Shown here piece after piece: positions 9,101-16,773 of a stretch of 64,000 nucleotides of DNA (its first letter is position 1; every line of letters starts with the position of its first letter). Under the pieces are notes generated by a model. That model did not search any database, had not been told where the DNA came from, and saw only the letters and a list, made by a program, of their open reading frames with translations. The position numbers and the translations under genes were made by a program. Source of the stretch: HGM04593 sp045588345 (GTDB lineage: Bacteria > Bacteroidota > Bacteroidia > Bacteroidales > Bacteroidaceae); assembly GCA_045588345.1 (NCBI GenBank), contig JAZNDZ010000005.1:1-64000 (forward strand). The letters run 5' to 3'.

Positions 9101-9819
9101 CATCACTCTTCGGCGACACCGAAATGGCAGAGATTCCAAGACCCGAAGTTCCCGCCGGCGGCATTTGGAGCACCCTTGAGAGGCTTAACCGCGAAAGGGA
9201 ACTTGTGGGCATTTACCTTTCGGCCCACCCGCTTGACGACTACTCGCTAATCCTTAACGAGTTCTGCAACACAAAAGCAGCCGAAATGGAGAACATGCAG
9301 GCACTCATCGGGCGCAAGATTACATTGGGCGGAGTCGTTAGCGACCCTCCCCGCACCGGTTTCACAAAGAAAGGCAGCCCTTACGGAGTCGCCAAGATTG
9401 AAGACTTCTCGGGAACAGCCGAAATGTTCTTCTTAGGTGACGAATGGATGAAGAAGCAGAACTACTTTATCCCTGGTAACTTCCTTTATATAAAAGGCAG
9501 CTGCCAGGCGCGCAAATGGGACCAGACAAAACACGACTTTGTTGTGGACAGCATAGAACTGATGCCTGAGATAAAGGACGACATAGTAAAGAGCATAACA
9601 GTATCGTTCGACATCATGTCCTTGACAGATGAATTCTATGCAACAATCATGGATTACATAGAACGCCACCCGGGCAAGAGCAAACTCATATTCAAGATAA
9701 AGGACTATGAGCATGAGTTCTCCCTGGAACTTGCATCAAAGAACCGCGACATTGAAGTGACACAAGAACTGATAGATTATATAAAAGAGTTCGAGAATAT
9801 TGAATATAAATTGAATTAA
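6127..9819 (+). CDS. dnaE: DNA polymerase III alpha subunit
   Basis: Replicative DNA polymerase catalytic subunit, 1230 residues, normal for Bacteroidales DnaE. The N-terminal PHP domain begins with HLHVHSQYSILDG and contains ITDHGNMMG. The polymerase active-site aspartates lie in PDIDVDFDDDGR (about residues 463-474). YRPGPMDYIPDF and NKSHATCYSWVAYQTAYLK belong to the C-family core. An OB-fold-like segment near the end contains GGVVSDPPRTGFTKKGSPYG. No proofreading exonuclease domain is inserted, so it is DnaE rather than PolC. It starts about 240 bp from divergent psd and is followed closely by trxA. Confidence 0.98.
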   Translation: MQDFVHLHVHSQYSILDGQAAIKKLVDKAIADGMKGIAITDHGNMMGIKEFYNYVSKINKGKSDDERFKPIIGCEVYIAPRRLSDKETKDDRGYHLILLAKNKQGYHNLVKIVSKAWSEGYYYNPRTDKFELEKYHEGLICCSACLGGEVPQLIKNGNIDAAEETVKWYKNLFGEDYYLELQLHKATVEKANHEVYPLQVEVNRHLVELSRKCGIKLICSNDVHFVDEENAEAHDRLICLSTGKDLDDPNRMYYSKQEWMKTKAEMWEMFSDIPESMANTVEICDKIEYYSIDNAPIMPNFAIPEDFGTEEGYRQKFTHEDLFNEFTRDEKGNVVLSQDEAEKKIKKLGGYDKLYRIKLEGDYLRKITYDGAKRCYKEPFSQELIDRIDFELHIMKTMGFPGYFLIVQDFIRAAREELGVSVGPGRGSAAGSVVAYALGITRVDPIKYDLLFERFLNPDRISLPDIDVDFDDDGRGRVLNWVTEKYGQEKVAHIITYGTMATKLAIKDVARVQKVPLDISNKLCKAIPDRLPDGLKMNLQNAITAVPELREAEASPDPLLRDTIKYAKMLEGNVRNTGVHACGTIICRDDITDHVPISIAEDKETGEKMLVTQYEGSVIEETGLIKMDFLGLKTLSVIKEALENIRQSLKIEVDIDSIPIDDPKTYELYCKGSTIGTFQFESPGMQKYLRELQPSTFEDLIAMNALYRPGPMDYIPDFIQRKHNPALVQYDIPCMEKYLKDTYGITVYQEQVMLLSRLLADFTRGESDTLRKAMGKKLKAKLDELKPKFINGGKANGHDEKILEKIWADWEKFASYAFNKSHATCYSWVAYQTAYLKANYPPQYMAGAMSRNLDKITEITKLMQECKSMGINVLGPDVNESRRKFSVNKNGDVRFGLCAVKGVGENAVQCIIDEREANGPFTSIFDFVERVNLTACNRKNLECLAFAGAFDELPGGITRDQYAGTNSRGDQFLEALIKYGNLYQTDKANASASLFGDTEMAEIPRPEVPAGGIWSTLERLNRERELVGIYLSAHPLDDYSLILNEFCNTKAAEMENMQALIGRKITLGGVVSDPPRTGFTKKGSPYGVAKIEDFSGTAEMFFLGDEWMKKQNYFIPGNFLYIKGSCQARKWDQTKHDFVVDSIELMPEIKDDIVKSITVSFDIMSLTDEFYATIMDYIERHPGKSKLIFKIKDYEHEFSLELASKNRDIEVTQELIDYIKEFENIEYKLN

Positions 9820-9870
9820 AATTTATACATTCGCAAAAGAAAAAAACGACAACATCAAAACATTACAATT

Positions 9871-10188
9871 ATGGCAGTAAATTTGACAAACGACAACGCA
9901 AAGGAATTCATGGCAACAGAGTTGCCAATAGTACTTGATTTTAGCGCAGCATGGTGTGGTCCTTGCAAGCAGTTGGCACCTATCATCGACGAATTATCAA
10001 AGGAGTATGAAGGCCGCATTGCTGTTGCAAAGTGCGACATTGAAGAGGCCGATGAACTTACAATGGAATACGGAATACGCAACGTTCCTACAGTCATCTT
10101 CATCAAGAACGGCCAGATAGTCGATAAGTTCGTAGGCTCAAAGTCAAAGAGCGAGGTACAGGCTAGGTTCGAGGCACTAATAGGATAA
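9871..10188 (+). CDS. trxA: Thioredoxin
   Basis: A 105-residue single-domain thioredoxin with active site W28-C29-G30-P31-C32-K33 and the cis-proline motif RNVPTVIF. No signal peptide, so it is a cytoplasmic disulfide reductant. It is 51 bp after dnaE and 6 bp before a small acidic protein gene, with which it is probably co-transcribed. Confidence 0.96.
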   Translation: MAVNLTNDNAKEFMATELPIVLDFSAAWCGPCKQLAPIIDELSKEYEGRIAVAKCDIEEADELTMEYGIRNVPTVIFIKNGQIVDKFVGSKSKSEVQARFEALIG

Positions 10189-10194
10189 GCAGCC

Positions 10195-10509
10195 ATGAAC
10201 AACGATGAATTTGCAATGGAAGACCTCGATGACGAGAAGACCATTGCATACATACGCGAGCGCCTGCCGCAGCATTTGAAGGAGAAGTACAGCGACGACG
10301 AGTTCTACTACTTCCTTGATACTATCTACGACTACTACGACAAGAGCGGCATACTCGACAGCAACAATGATGAGGTCGACATCGACCTCAATGAGATTGC
10401 CAAGTTCATAGCCAAAGAGGCGAAGAAAAACGGAATTGGCGAATTTGACCCCGAAGAACTCTACTTCGTAGTTGAAGGTGAGTTAGCATACAACGGAATA
10501 CTCGACTGA
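10195..10509 (+). CDS. Small acidic protein, unknown function
   Basis: A 104-residue soluble protein very rich in Asp, Glu and Tyr, predicted mostly helical (for example KYSDDEFYYFLDTIYDYYD). I recognise it only as a type of conserved Bacteroidales hypothetical and give no function. It is coupled to trxA by a 6-bp gap. Its last seven codons and stop form one arm and the loop of a perfect 21-bp hairpin (10483-10528), which is unusual because terminators normally follow the stop. Confidence 0.8.
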   Translation: MNNDEFAMEDLDDEKTIAYIRERLPQHLKEKYSDDEFYYFLDTIYDYYDKSGILDSNNDEVDIDLNEIAKFIAKEAKKNGIGEFDPEELYFVVEGELAYNGILD

Positions 10510-10528
10510 GTATTCCGTTGTATGCTAA
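10483..10528. terminator. 21-bp perfect hairpin spanning the stop codon
   Basis: TTAGCATACAACGGAATACTC (10483-10503) pairs perfectly with 10508-10528 across a 4-nt loop, with the TGA stop at 10507-10509. It is followed by AT-rich sequence, not a clean T-tract. It may terminate or stabilise the trxA transcript. Confidence 0.6.
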
Positions 10529-10590
10529 TTAACTTATAGCAAAATAAGAGCCATAAATCACGCGACAATCTTTTTAAGTTGTATCTAAAG

Positions 10591-10620
10591 CAAGAGGATG
10601 ACCCAAAAGTCATCCTCTTG
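10591..10620. terminator. Bidirectional hairpin with GACCCAAAAGTC core
   Basis: CAAGAGGATGAC (10591-10602) pairs perfectly with GTCATCCTCTTG (10609-10620) around a CCAAAA loop. It sits between convergent genes. The loop core matches the hairpins inside the repeats at 353 and 1665. Confidence 0.65.
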
Positions 10621-10641
10621 TTCTCATATCAAATTATCCTA

Positions 10642-12564
10642 TTACAGCAGTCTCGCGAACAACTCTATTGCCTGATACTCGGGCAAGCCTATCTTGTTGA
10701 ACAGTGCTGCTGTACCCTGTGTACGTTCCTCGGCACGCTGCCAGAACTCACGTGCGTCCTCACCGGGGAACGGAACAATATCCTTTTGTGAGAGATGGCG
10801 GAAGATTGCATGACGCTTGCGTATGAGTTCCTCGGGACTGAGGGGCACTGCCATGTCAGCAACCGCCAAATCCCACTCTTGCCATGCGCCTCGGTAGAGC
10901 CATATATGGCACTCTTTTGCCCAAGGTTCGTCCTTTACCTCCTCGAATGCGCGCAGCACTGCTTCAATACATACGCGGTGTGTACCGTGGGGGTCGGTGA
11001 GGTCACCTGCTGCGTAAATCTGATGAGGTTTGACCTCTCGCATCAGAGCCTTTACTATCTCAACATCTGCATCGCTCAACTGCCCTTTCTTTATACCGCC
11101 TGTCTCGTAGAACGGCAAGTTGAGGAAGTGAGCGTTGGTGCGGTCGTTAAGGCCTATTGAGCGGCATGCTGCACGTGCCTCGGCACGGCGGATAGCACCC
11201 TTGAGGTCGAGCAAGCGGCGCGGCTCGGGTTCGCCTACCTTCTTATTGGCAATAACCTCGCGTATTTCGTCAAACGCGTCACCGAAGCCCATTTCCTTGG
11301 CGGTGTCAATATTCTGAAGCACAACATCGTCGTACACGGCAACGTTGCCGGATGTCTCGTATGCAACATGCACATCGTGTCCCTGCTCTATGAGACGGTT
11401 GAATGTGCCGCCCATTGAGATTACATCGTCATCGGGGTGCGGCGAGAAGATGATGACACGCTTGGGGAACGGTGTTGACGGCACAGGACGTGTCGAGTCA
11501 TCGGCATTGGGCTTGCCGCCGGGCCAACCCGAAATTATATGCTGTATTTCATTAAATACGCGGATATTGATTTTGTCGTACGTTCCCACGCGGTCAAGAA
11601 GGTCGGATAGCGAGTTCTTGATGTAATCCTGACGTGTGAGTTTAAGGATAGGCTTGTCAACAGTCTGGCAAAGCCAGATTACTGCTTTGCGTATGAGTTT
11701 GTCGCTCCACTCCTGTGGAGGTGCTATAATCCAAGGTTCCTTGACGCGGGTGAGTTCCTGTGCAGCCGCCTCATCAATTACAACCTGAATATCGTCATGG
11801 TCCTGAAGGAATGTTGCAGGATACTCTTCGTTGACTTCGCCTTCAATGAGGTCGCGTGCTATCGCTGCTTTCTCCTCACCCCACATCATAAGCACAATCT
11901 TCTTTGCGCTCATTATTGTCTCAAGACCCATTGTAATTGCCATCTTGGGTACTTCGTTGGGATTAGAGAAGAACTTGTCCTGGTTCTTGCGTGTATTGTA
12001 GCTGAGCTGGACAATGCGGGTTGTAGAGTGAGCATAACTGCCCGGTTCGTTGAAACCGATTTGTCCAAGTTCGCCCACGCCCATAATCATAAGGTCGACA
12101 TTGCCGTTTACCCTCTTTTCATACTGTTTGCAGTATTCGTTCAGTTTCTCAACCGGCACAGTGCCGTCGGGGAAATGCACGTTTGCAGGGTTAATGTCTA
12201 TGAACTTAAGGAAATCCTCGTTCACTCTGTGGTTACGGCTCTGAGGCGAGTCGGCCGCCATTGGATAGAACTCGTCAAGGCTGTATACCTCTACATTTGC
12301 AAAGCTCACCTCGCCTGCGTTGTATCTTTTTACAAGTTCGTTGTAAAGACCAAGCGGTGTGCGCCCTGTTGAAAGACCGAGCACAAAAGGCTTTTCACCC
12401 TTATGTGACTTTATGGCATTTATAACAATGTCTGCTGCTCTTTGCACACCTTCGCTCTCCTGAGCGCAGATGCGTGTTGGAACTTTCTCGAATTTACAGA
12501 TGCTTTCTATTGAAGCCAGTATCGGCATTTCGCCGATTTTGGGAAGTACAAAATTTGGATTCAT
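10642..12564 (-). CDS. NagB-like protein fused to LmbE/PIG-L deacetylase
   Basis: A 640-residue two-domain protein. Residues ~1-270 are homologous to glucosamine-6-phosphate deaminase (LDEFYP loop; GVGELGQIGFNEPGS). In active NagB the latter motif reads GxxDGHxAFNEP. Here the catalytic Asp and His are Leu and Gln, while the later Glu is kept, so ordinary deaminase activity is doubtful. Residues ~365-600 form an LmbE/PIG-L zinc deacetylase with FSPHPDDDVISMGG (about 373-386) and a later DPHGTHR, so this half looks active. The same architecture occurs in Bacteroides (the BT_0258-type protein annotated as deaminase-like). A role in amino-sugar metabolism is inferred from the domains and the hexosaminidase neighbours. 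Confidence 0.88.
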   Translation of the reverse strand: MNPNFVLPKIGEMPILASIESICKFEKVPTRICAQESEGVQRAADIVINAIKSHKGEKPFVLGLSTGRTPLGLYNELVKRYNAGEVSFANVEVYSLDEFYPMAADSPQSRNHRVNEDFLKFIDINPANVHFPDGTVPVEKLNEYCKQYEKRVNGNVDLMIMGVGELGQIGFNEPGSYAHSTTRIVQLSYNTRKNQDKFFSNPNEVPKMAITMGLETIMSAKKIVLMMWGEEKAAIARDLIEGEVNEEYPATFLQDHDDIQVVIDEAAAQELTRVKEPWIIAPPQEWSDKLIRKAVIWLCQTVDKPILKLTRQDYIKNSLSDLLDRVGTYDKINIRVFNEIQHIISGWPGGKPNADDSTRPVPSTPFPKRVIIFSPHPDDDVISMGGTFNRLIEQGHDVHVAYETSGNVAVYDDVVLQNIDTAKEMGFGDAFDEIREVIANKKVGEPEPRRLLDLKGAIRRAEARAACRSIGLNDRTNAHFLNLPFYETGGIKKGQLSDADVEIVKALMREVKPHQIYAAGDLTDPHGTHRVCIEAVLRAFEEVKDEPWAKECHIWLYRGAWQEWDLAVADMAVPLSPEELIRKRHAIFRHLSQKDIVPFPGEDAREFWQRAEERTQGTAALFNKIGLPEYQAIELFARLL

Positions 12565-12701
12565 AATCTTTTAATTTTAATAGTCAGTTATTTAGTAAAT
12601 TATTTCTTTTATCACTGTTTGGGCAGTCAATAACCTGTTCCACCCGAAGTTTTTAGTTTTAACCCTGCTTTGCCCGCTTGTTCAACCGTTGTTCTCTGTT
12701 T

Positions 12702-13952
12702 TTAGTTTTCTGTTTTCCGTTTCATCACTCCTGACGCGGGTTCACCTTTTTCAATAAGGGTTTTCATGCAACGCATGTAAGAGTCGGTATGACGGAAGAA
12801 CATCTTGTATCCCTCACACAGTACATTCATATACGGTTCTCCGTTCTTGGCGTATGCAAAGCGGTGCTTTGGGCACTCGCCATGACAGAGAAAATAGTAG
12901 TTGCATCGCTTGCACTCCATAGGAAGGGCATCGCGCTTGTCGCGCCCGAAACTCTGCTGTTCGTCACTGCGGTACATATCGGCCAGTTCACCGGTCATGA
13001 TGTTTCCCAAACGGTATTCAGGGTAGACGAAGTGGTCGCATGAATATACATCGCCGTTATGCTCAACCACCATTCCGTCACCGCACACTTCGCCAAAAGC
13101 ACAAAGCGGGGGCTGTACGCCGCACCAGTTTGCAAGCGTAACGTCGAAAAGCTGTACAAAGCATTTGCCTACATCGAATTTTACCCATTCGTCGAACACG
13201 TCGCACATGAACTGTCCGTATCCTTTTGACGAAACCGACCATGGAGCCTCAACGGCATCCTCTTCGTCGGGCGACACAATGAGCGGGCGCTTGCCGGGGC
13301 GCTGACGTACATACTCCACTACCGGCAGGAACTGCATGAAGGGGTTCAAGGAACGCAGGAACTTGTAGACCTCGGCACCGCGCCCTTCGCTGCGCGCATT
13401 CACAGTGGATAGGATATTGAACTCTGTGCCGGTACGCGACATCAGTTCAACCGCCTTTATGACCCTTGCAAATGTGGGAGCACCACCGCAGTCGCAGCGG
13501 AAGGCATCGTGGATATCCTGAGGACCATCGAGCGAAAGCCCTACAAGAAAGTTGTTATCCTTGAAAAAACTGCACCAATCCTCGTTAACAAGAATGCCGT
13601 TAGTCTGCAGGGTATTCTCTATGACCTTGTCACCCGCATATTTCTTCTGCAACTCCATTGCCTTACGGAAGAAAGGAAGACCGGCCATAAGCGGTTCGCC
13701 GCCATGCCAGCAGAAGGTTATATTCTGCTGCGATACACCTTGTATATATTGGCGTATATATGTCTCAAGCAGTTCATCGCTCATGCGGGGCATGCTGTTG
13801 CCATAGATTTCGCTCTTATCGCGGTAGTAACAATAGTGGCAATCGAGGTTGCAGGCCGAGCCGATTGGCTTGACCATTGTGCCGAAAGCAGGGGCGCGCC
13901 CCATCTTTGCGACATCGCCAAGATGTATTGTATTCCTTTTGTTACTTTTCAT
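12702..13952 (-). CDS. Anaerobic sulfatase-maturating enzyme (radical SAM)
   Basis: Converts the active-site Ser or Cys of sulfatases to formylglycine without oxygen. The radical-SAM cluster motif is CNLDCHYC (Cys34, 38, 41), directly followed by YYR as in anSME. A SPASM-type C-terminal region has many cysteines (CAFGEVCGDG, YSCDHFVYPEYRLGN, CKRCNYYFLCHGECPKHR) for two auxiliary 4Fe-4S clusters. The length, 416 residues, is typical. It is cytoplasmic, so the sulfatase must be modified before export. It lies 18 bp downstream of a Ser-type sulfatase gene, its obvious substrate. The C-terminus (MKRKTEN) comes from a repeated intergenic-type tract. Confidence 0.94.
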   Translation of the reverse strand: MKSNKRNTIHLGDVAKMGRAPAFGTMVKPIGSACNLDCHYCYYRDKSEIYGNSMPRMSDELLETYIRQYIQGVSQQNITFCWHGGEPLMAGLPFFRKAMELQKKYAGDKVIENTLQTNGILVNEDWCSFFKDNNFLVGLSLDGPQDIHDAFRCDCGGAPTFARVIKAVELMSRTGTEFNILSTVNARSEGRGAEVYKFLRSLNPFMQFLPVVEYVRQRPGKRPLIVSPDEEDAVEAPWSVSSKGYGQFMCDVFDEWVKFDVGKCFVQLFDVTLANWCGVQPPLCAFGEVCGDGMVVEHNGDVYSCDHFVYPEYRLGNIMTGELADMYRSDEQQSFGRDKRDALPMECKRCNYYFLCHGECPKHRFAYAKNGEPYMNVLCEGYKMFFRHTDSYMRCMKTLIEKGEPASGVMKRKTEN

Positions 13953-13970
13953 TACATGTTTACATTACAA

Positions 13971-15548
13971 TCATTCGGCAATGAACTGTTCCTCGCCATA
14001 CTGCTTCTGAAGCATGACAAGTTTCTCTTTCAGTTGCGCGGTCACCTCTTCGGTACCGGGTTTGCCATAGATATTGTAAAGTTCATTCTTGTCGGTACGC
14101 AAATCATAGAGTTCCCAGATACCGTCCTCGTAGAAGTGTATGAGCTTGTGGGTCTCTGTGCGCACACCAAGATGACGTTTTACGGCATGCTCATCGGGAT
14201 ATTCATAATAGTGGTAATATATTCCATCGCGGTTGGGATTCCACTTTTCGCCCTTGAGCAATGGCAAGAATGATTCACCATGGATATCACCCGGAACATC
14301 CACTCCTGCAAGTTCAAGGAATGTTGGAGCATAGTCTATATTCTGTACCATCTGAGGTATATCACCCTTTGCCTTGCCACCCGGCAGACGTGCCAGCAAC
14401 GGAGTACGGAATGACTCCTCGTACATCCAGCGTTTGTCGAACCAGCCATGTTCGCCCATGTAAAATCCCTGGTCCGATGTGTAGACTATCAGAGTGTTGT
14501 CCATCAGTCCGTTCTCTTCAAGGTAATCGAGCACACGACCTACATTGCGGTCGACAGATGTTATCACACGCAGATAGTCCCGCATATACTGCTGATATTT
14601 CCATGCGTCAAGCGCCTTGCCTTCGTGACCTGCTGCTTTGAATTTCTCAATCACGGCATCGTAGTGCGCGTCCCATGCCTTTTTCTGCTCGGGATTCATA
14701 TTGCTGTACATGCGACGGCCCCACTCTTCAAGGTCGGGACGGCTATGTATGGTACTGTCCTTATCGGCAAGTTTAAGGTCATAGACAAGGTCCATATCCT
14801 TGCTTATGGACATTCTCTGTATCTTGGCAGCCTCACGCCCGTCGTAGTTATCATAGAATGTAGCGGGAAGCGGGAAGTTGCTGTCGGCAAATAAATCCAG
14901 GTCGCATGTATCGGGCATCCAGGTACGGTGCGGTGCTTTGTGGTGCAACAGCAGGCAGAAAGGCTTTGAGTTGTCGCGCCCTGTAGACAGCCACTCGAGT
15001 GCGAGGTCGGTTGTAACATTGGTTGCATATCCCTCGCGCTGTACCTTCTCGCCGTTGCAGATGAATGTCGGGTTGTAGTAATCGCCCTGTCCAATGAGGA
15101 TATCCCAATGATTGAAGCCGGTGGGTTCGGATGTCAGATGCCATTTGCCTATCACTGCTGTCTCGTACCCCTGTTGCTGGAGTAATTTTGGGAAAGTCTG
15201 CTGGCTGCCGTCAAAAGAGGAACTGTTATCGGTGAAACCGTTAGCAAGACTATGCTTGCCTGTAAGCATACATGCACGAGAAGGACCGCTGATTGAGTTT
15301 GCCACAAAACTGTTAGTGAAACGCACGCCGTCGGCCGCAATGCGGTCAATGTTCGGGGTGCGGATAAAAGTGCTGTCGTATGCGCTGATTGTCTGGTATG
15401 AGTGGTCATCGCACATGATAAAAAGTATATTCATGGGGCCTTCGGGCTTTGCCTCCTCGCCTGCGCATGATGCCAGCATGGGCAATGCAGCCACACCGGT
15501 CAATGAAAGTTCCAATGCTTTCCTAGTCTTGTCAATAATAATATTCAT
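13971..15548 (-). CDS. Ser-type sulfatase, lipoprotein
   Basis: Arylsulfatase-family (S1) hydrolase, 525 residues. The modification site is S-G-P-S-R-A-C-M-L-T-G with Ser87 as the formylglycine precursor. Metal ligands include Asp47-Asp48 (MCDDHS) and the later YTSDQGFYMGEHGW. The N-terminus has a lipobox (LASC, Cys28) followed by acidic residues, suggesting an outer-membrane lipoprotein. HWDILIGQGDYYNPTF resembles N-acetylglucosamine-6-O-sulfatases of subfamily S1_11, so 6-sulfated GlcNAc of mucin or glycosaminoglycan is a likely but unproven substrate. It is paired with the maturase downstream and separated from the ROK kinase by a terminator. Confidence 0.92.
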   Translation of the reverse strand: MNIIIDKTRKALELSLTGVAALPMLASCAGEEAKPEGPMNILFIMCDDHSYQTISAYDSTFIRTPNIDRIAADGVRFTNSFVANSISGPSRACMLTGKHSLANGFTDNSSSFDGSQQTFPKLLQQQGYETAVIGKWHLTSEPTGFNHWDILIGQGDYYNPTFICNGEKVQREGYATNVTTDLALEWLSTGRDNSKPFCLLLHHKAPHRTWMPDTCDLDLFADSNFPLPATFYDNYDGREAAKIQRMSISKDMDLVYDLKLADKDSTIHSRPDLEEWGRRMYSNMNPEQKKAWDAHYDAVIEKFKAAGHEGKALDAWKYQQYMRDYLRVITSVDRNVGRVLDYLEENGLMDNTLIVYTSDQGFYMGEHGWFDKRWMYEESFRTPLLARLPGGKAKGDIPQMVQNIDYAPTFLELAGVDVPGDIHGESFLPLLKGEKWNPNRDGIYYHYYEYPDEHAVKRHLGVRTETHKLIHFYEDGIWELYDLRTDKNELYNIYGKPGTEEVTAQLKEKLVMLQKQYGEEQFIAE

Positions 15549-15576
15549 CTTATGTCTGGTTTTTTCTGAAATTATG

Positions 15577-15619
15577 GAAAAAGTCCCTGAAGTCCCTACT
15601 GAATAGAGGCTTCGGGGAC
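15577..15619 (-). terminator. Intrinsic terminator after the ROK kinase gene
   Basis: Arms 15583-15592 and 15610-15619 pair over 10 bp with one G-U. On the minus strand they are followed by CTTTTT, giving a rho-independent terminator between the kinase and the sulfatase genes. Confidence 0.65.
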
Positions 15620-15650
15620 ATTTTATGAATGTCGCTCGGAATCCCTATCC

Positions 15651-16610
15651 TTAATCCTTCCAGCCGAGAGCCGAAGCACCGAGTACTGCAGCATCAGCAC
15701 CGGGGAGAGAAGACTTGAGTACCTTTACTTTGTCTTTCCACAAGAAGACGACATTTTCGTTCATCTGTTTGCGGATTGGTTCAAGCAACAGGTCACCGGC
15801 GTTTGCAAGACCACCGAAGAGGATAATGGCTTCGGGAGCCGAGAAAGCAATGAAGTTGCAGAAAGCATCGCCAAGAACCTTGCCGGTGAACTCGAAAATC
15901 TCTTTTGCCAATTTATCGCCCTGCATTGCAGCATCGAACAGCATCTTTGACGTGAGTTCGTTAATGCATATATCGCGCAATGAACTTGGAGTATCGCGCT
16001 CAACAAGCCATTTCTTTGCTGTGCGTACGATACCTGTAGCCGAAGCGTATGTCTCGAGACAATCGGTACGGCCGCAACCGCATGCACGACCTTCAAGTAC
16101 CGGCGATGTGGTATGTCCGAGTTCGCCCGCAAAACCGTCATGTCCATAGATAAGCTGTCCGTTGGCAACGATACCGCTGCCGACACCTGTTCCGAGAGTG
16201 ATGTACACAAAATCCTTCATACCCTGGGCCACACCGTACTTCATTTCGCCGATGGCTGCTGCATTAGCATCGTTTGTCACCTTTGTGACAAGACCTGTTT
16301 TCTTTTCAATGCGCCAGCCCAGAGGCACAATACCCTTCCATGGCAAATTGGCAGCATTCACAATCTCGCCGGTGTAGTAGTTGGCCATAGGAGCACCCAC
16401 GCCTACGCCTTCGAGTTTGCCTGTACAACCGTTTTCATCGGCAAGTTTCTTTATTACAGCTGCAATAGAGTCTGTATACTCCTCGATGTCGGGATGTGCC
16501 TGAGTCTTTATTGAATCATCCTTAGCCAAGATGTGTCCCTTGGCATCTACAAGACCGATTACGGTATTTGTACCGCCAAGGTCAATTCCAATTACATACT
16601 TTTCGTTCAT
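15651..16610 (-). CDS. ROK-family sugar kinase
   Basis: ATP-dependent cytoplasmic sugar kinase of 319 residues from the ATG at 16610 (MNEKYVIGIDLGGTNT). Upstream in-frame codons read like intergenic sequence. The ATP motif is DLGGTNTVIG and the catalytic Asp lies in GHDGFAGELGH. The ROK zinc-site motif is present as GCGRTDCLE. Members phosphorylate glucose, GlcNAc, ManNAc or fructose. Next to hexosaminidase and sialidase genes, GlcNAc, ManNAc or glucose are all possible. The sequence alone does not decide. Confidence 0.9.
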   Translation of the reverse strand: MNEKYVIGIDLGGTNTVIGLVDAKGHILAKDDSIKTQAHPDIEEYTDSIAAVIKKLADENGCTGKLEGVGVGAPMANYYTGEIVNAANLPWKGIVPLGWRIEKKTGLVTKVTNDANAAAIGEMKYGVAQGMKDFVYITLGTGVGSGIVANGQLIYGHDGFAGELGHTTSPVLEGRACGCGRTDCLETYASATGIVRTAKKWLVERDTPSSLRDICINELTSKMLFDAAMQGDKLAKEIFEFTGKVLGDAFCNFIAFSAPEAIILFGGLANAGDLLLEPIRKQMNENVVFLWKDKVKVLKSSLPGADAAVLGASALGWKD

Positions 16611-16734
16611 AACTATATTTTGGTTAGTTTTATTCCTGTTTGCGAATGTAATCAAAAAAAAACAACTTATGCTCACATTGCCGTTATTTTTTATATTTTT
16701 TTATTTTATCGTTTACAATTCGGGAACTATTGCG

Positions 16735-16742
16735 TATCTTCG
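16735..16742 (+). promoter_or_regulatory. Possible -7 box for the GH20 gene
   Basis: TATCTTCG lies 31 bp before the GH20 ATG and is a near match to TAnnTTTG. A TTTACA at 16712-16717 is about 17 bp upstream. This is a weak call. Confidence 0.35.
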
Positions 16743-16773
16743 CATGACACTTTAAATAAAAACCGTAACAAAC

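Noticed and set aside
16611..16676. 22-codon N-terminal extension of the ROK kinase that would look like a signal peptide
   Set aside because: ROK kinases are cytoplasmic and start at the Rossmann strand. The extension is low-complexity intergenic sequence, so the start is placed at 16610.
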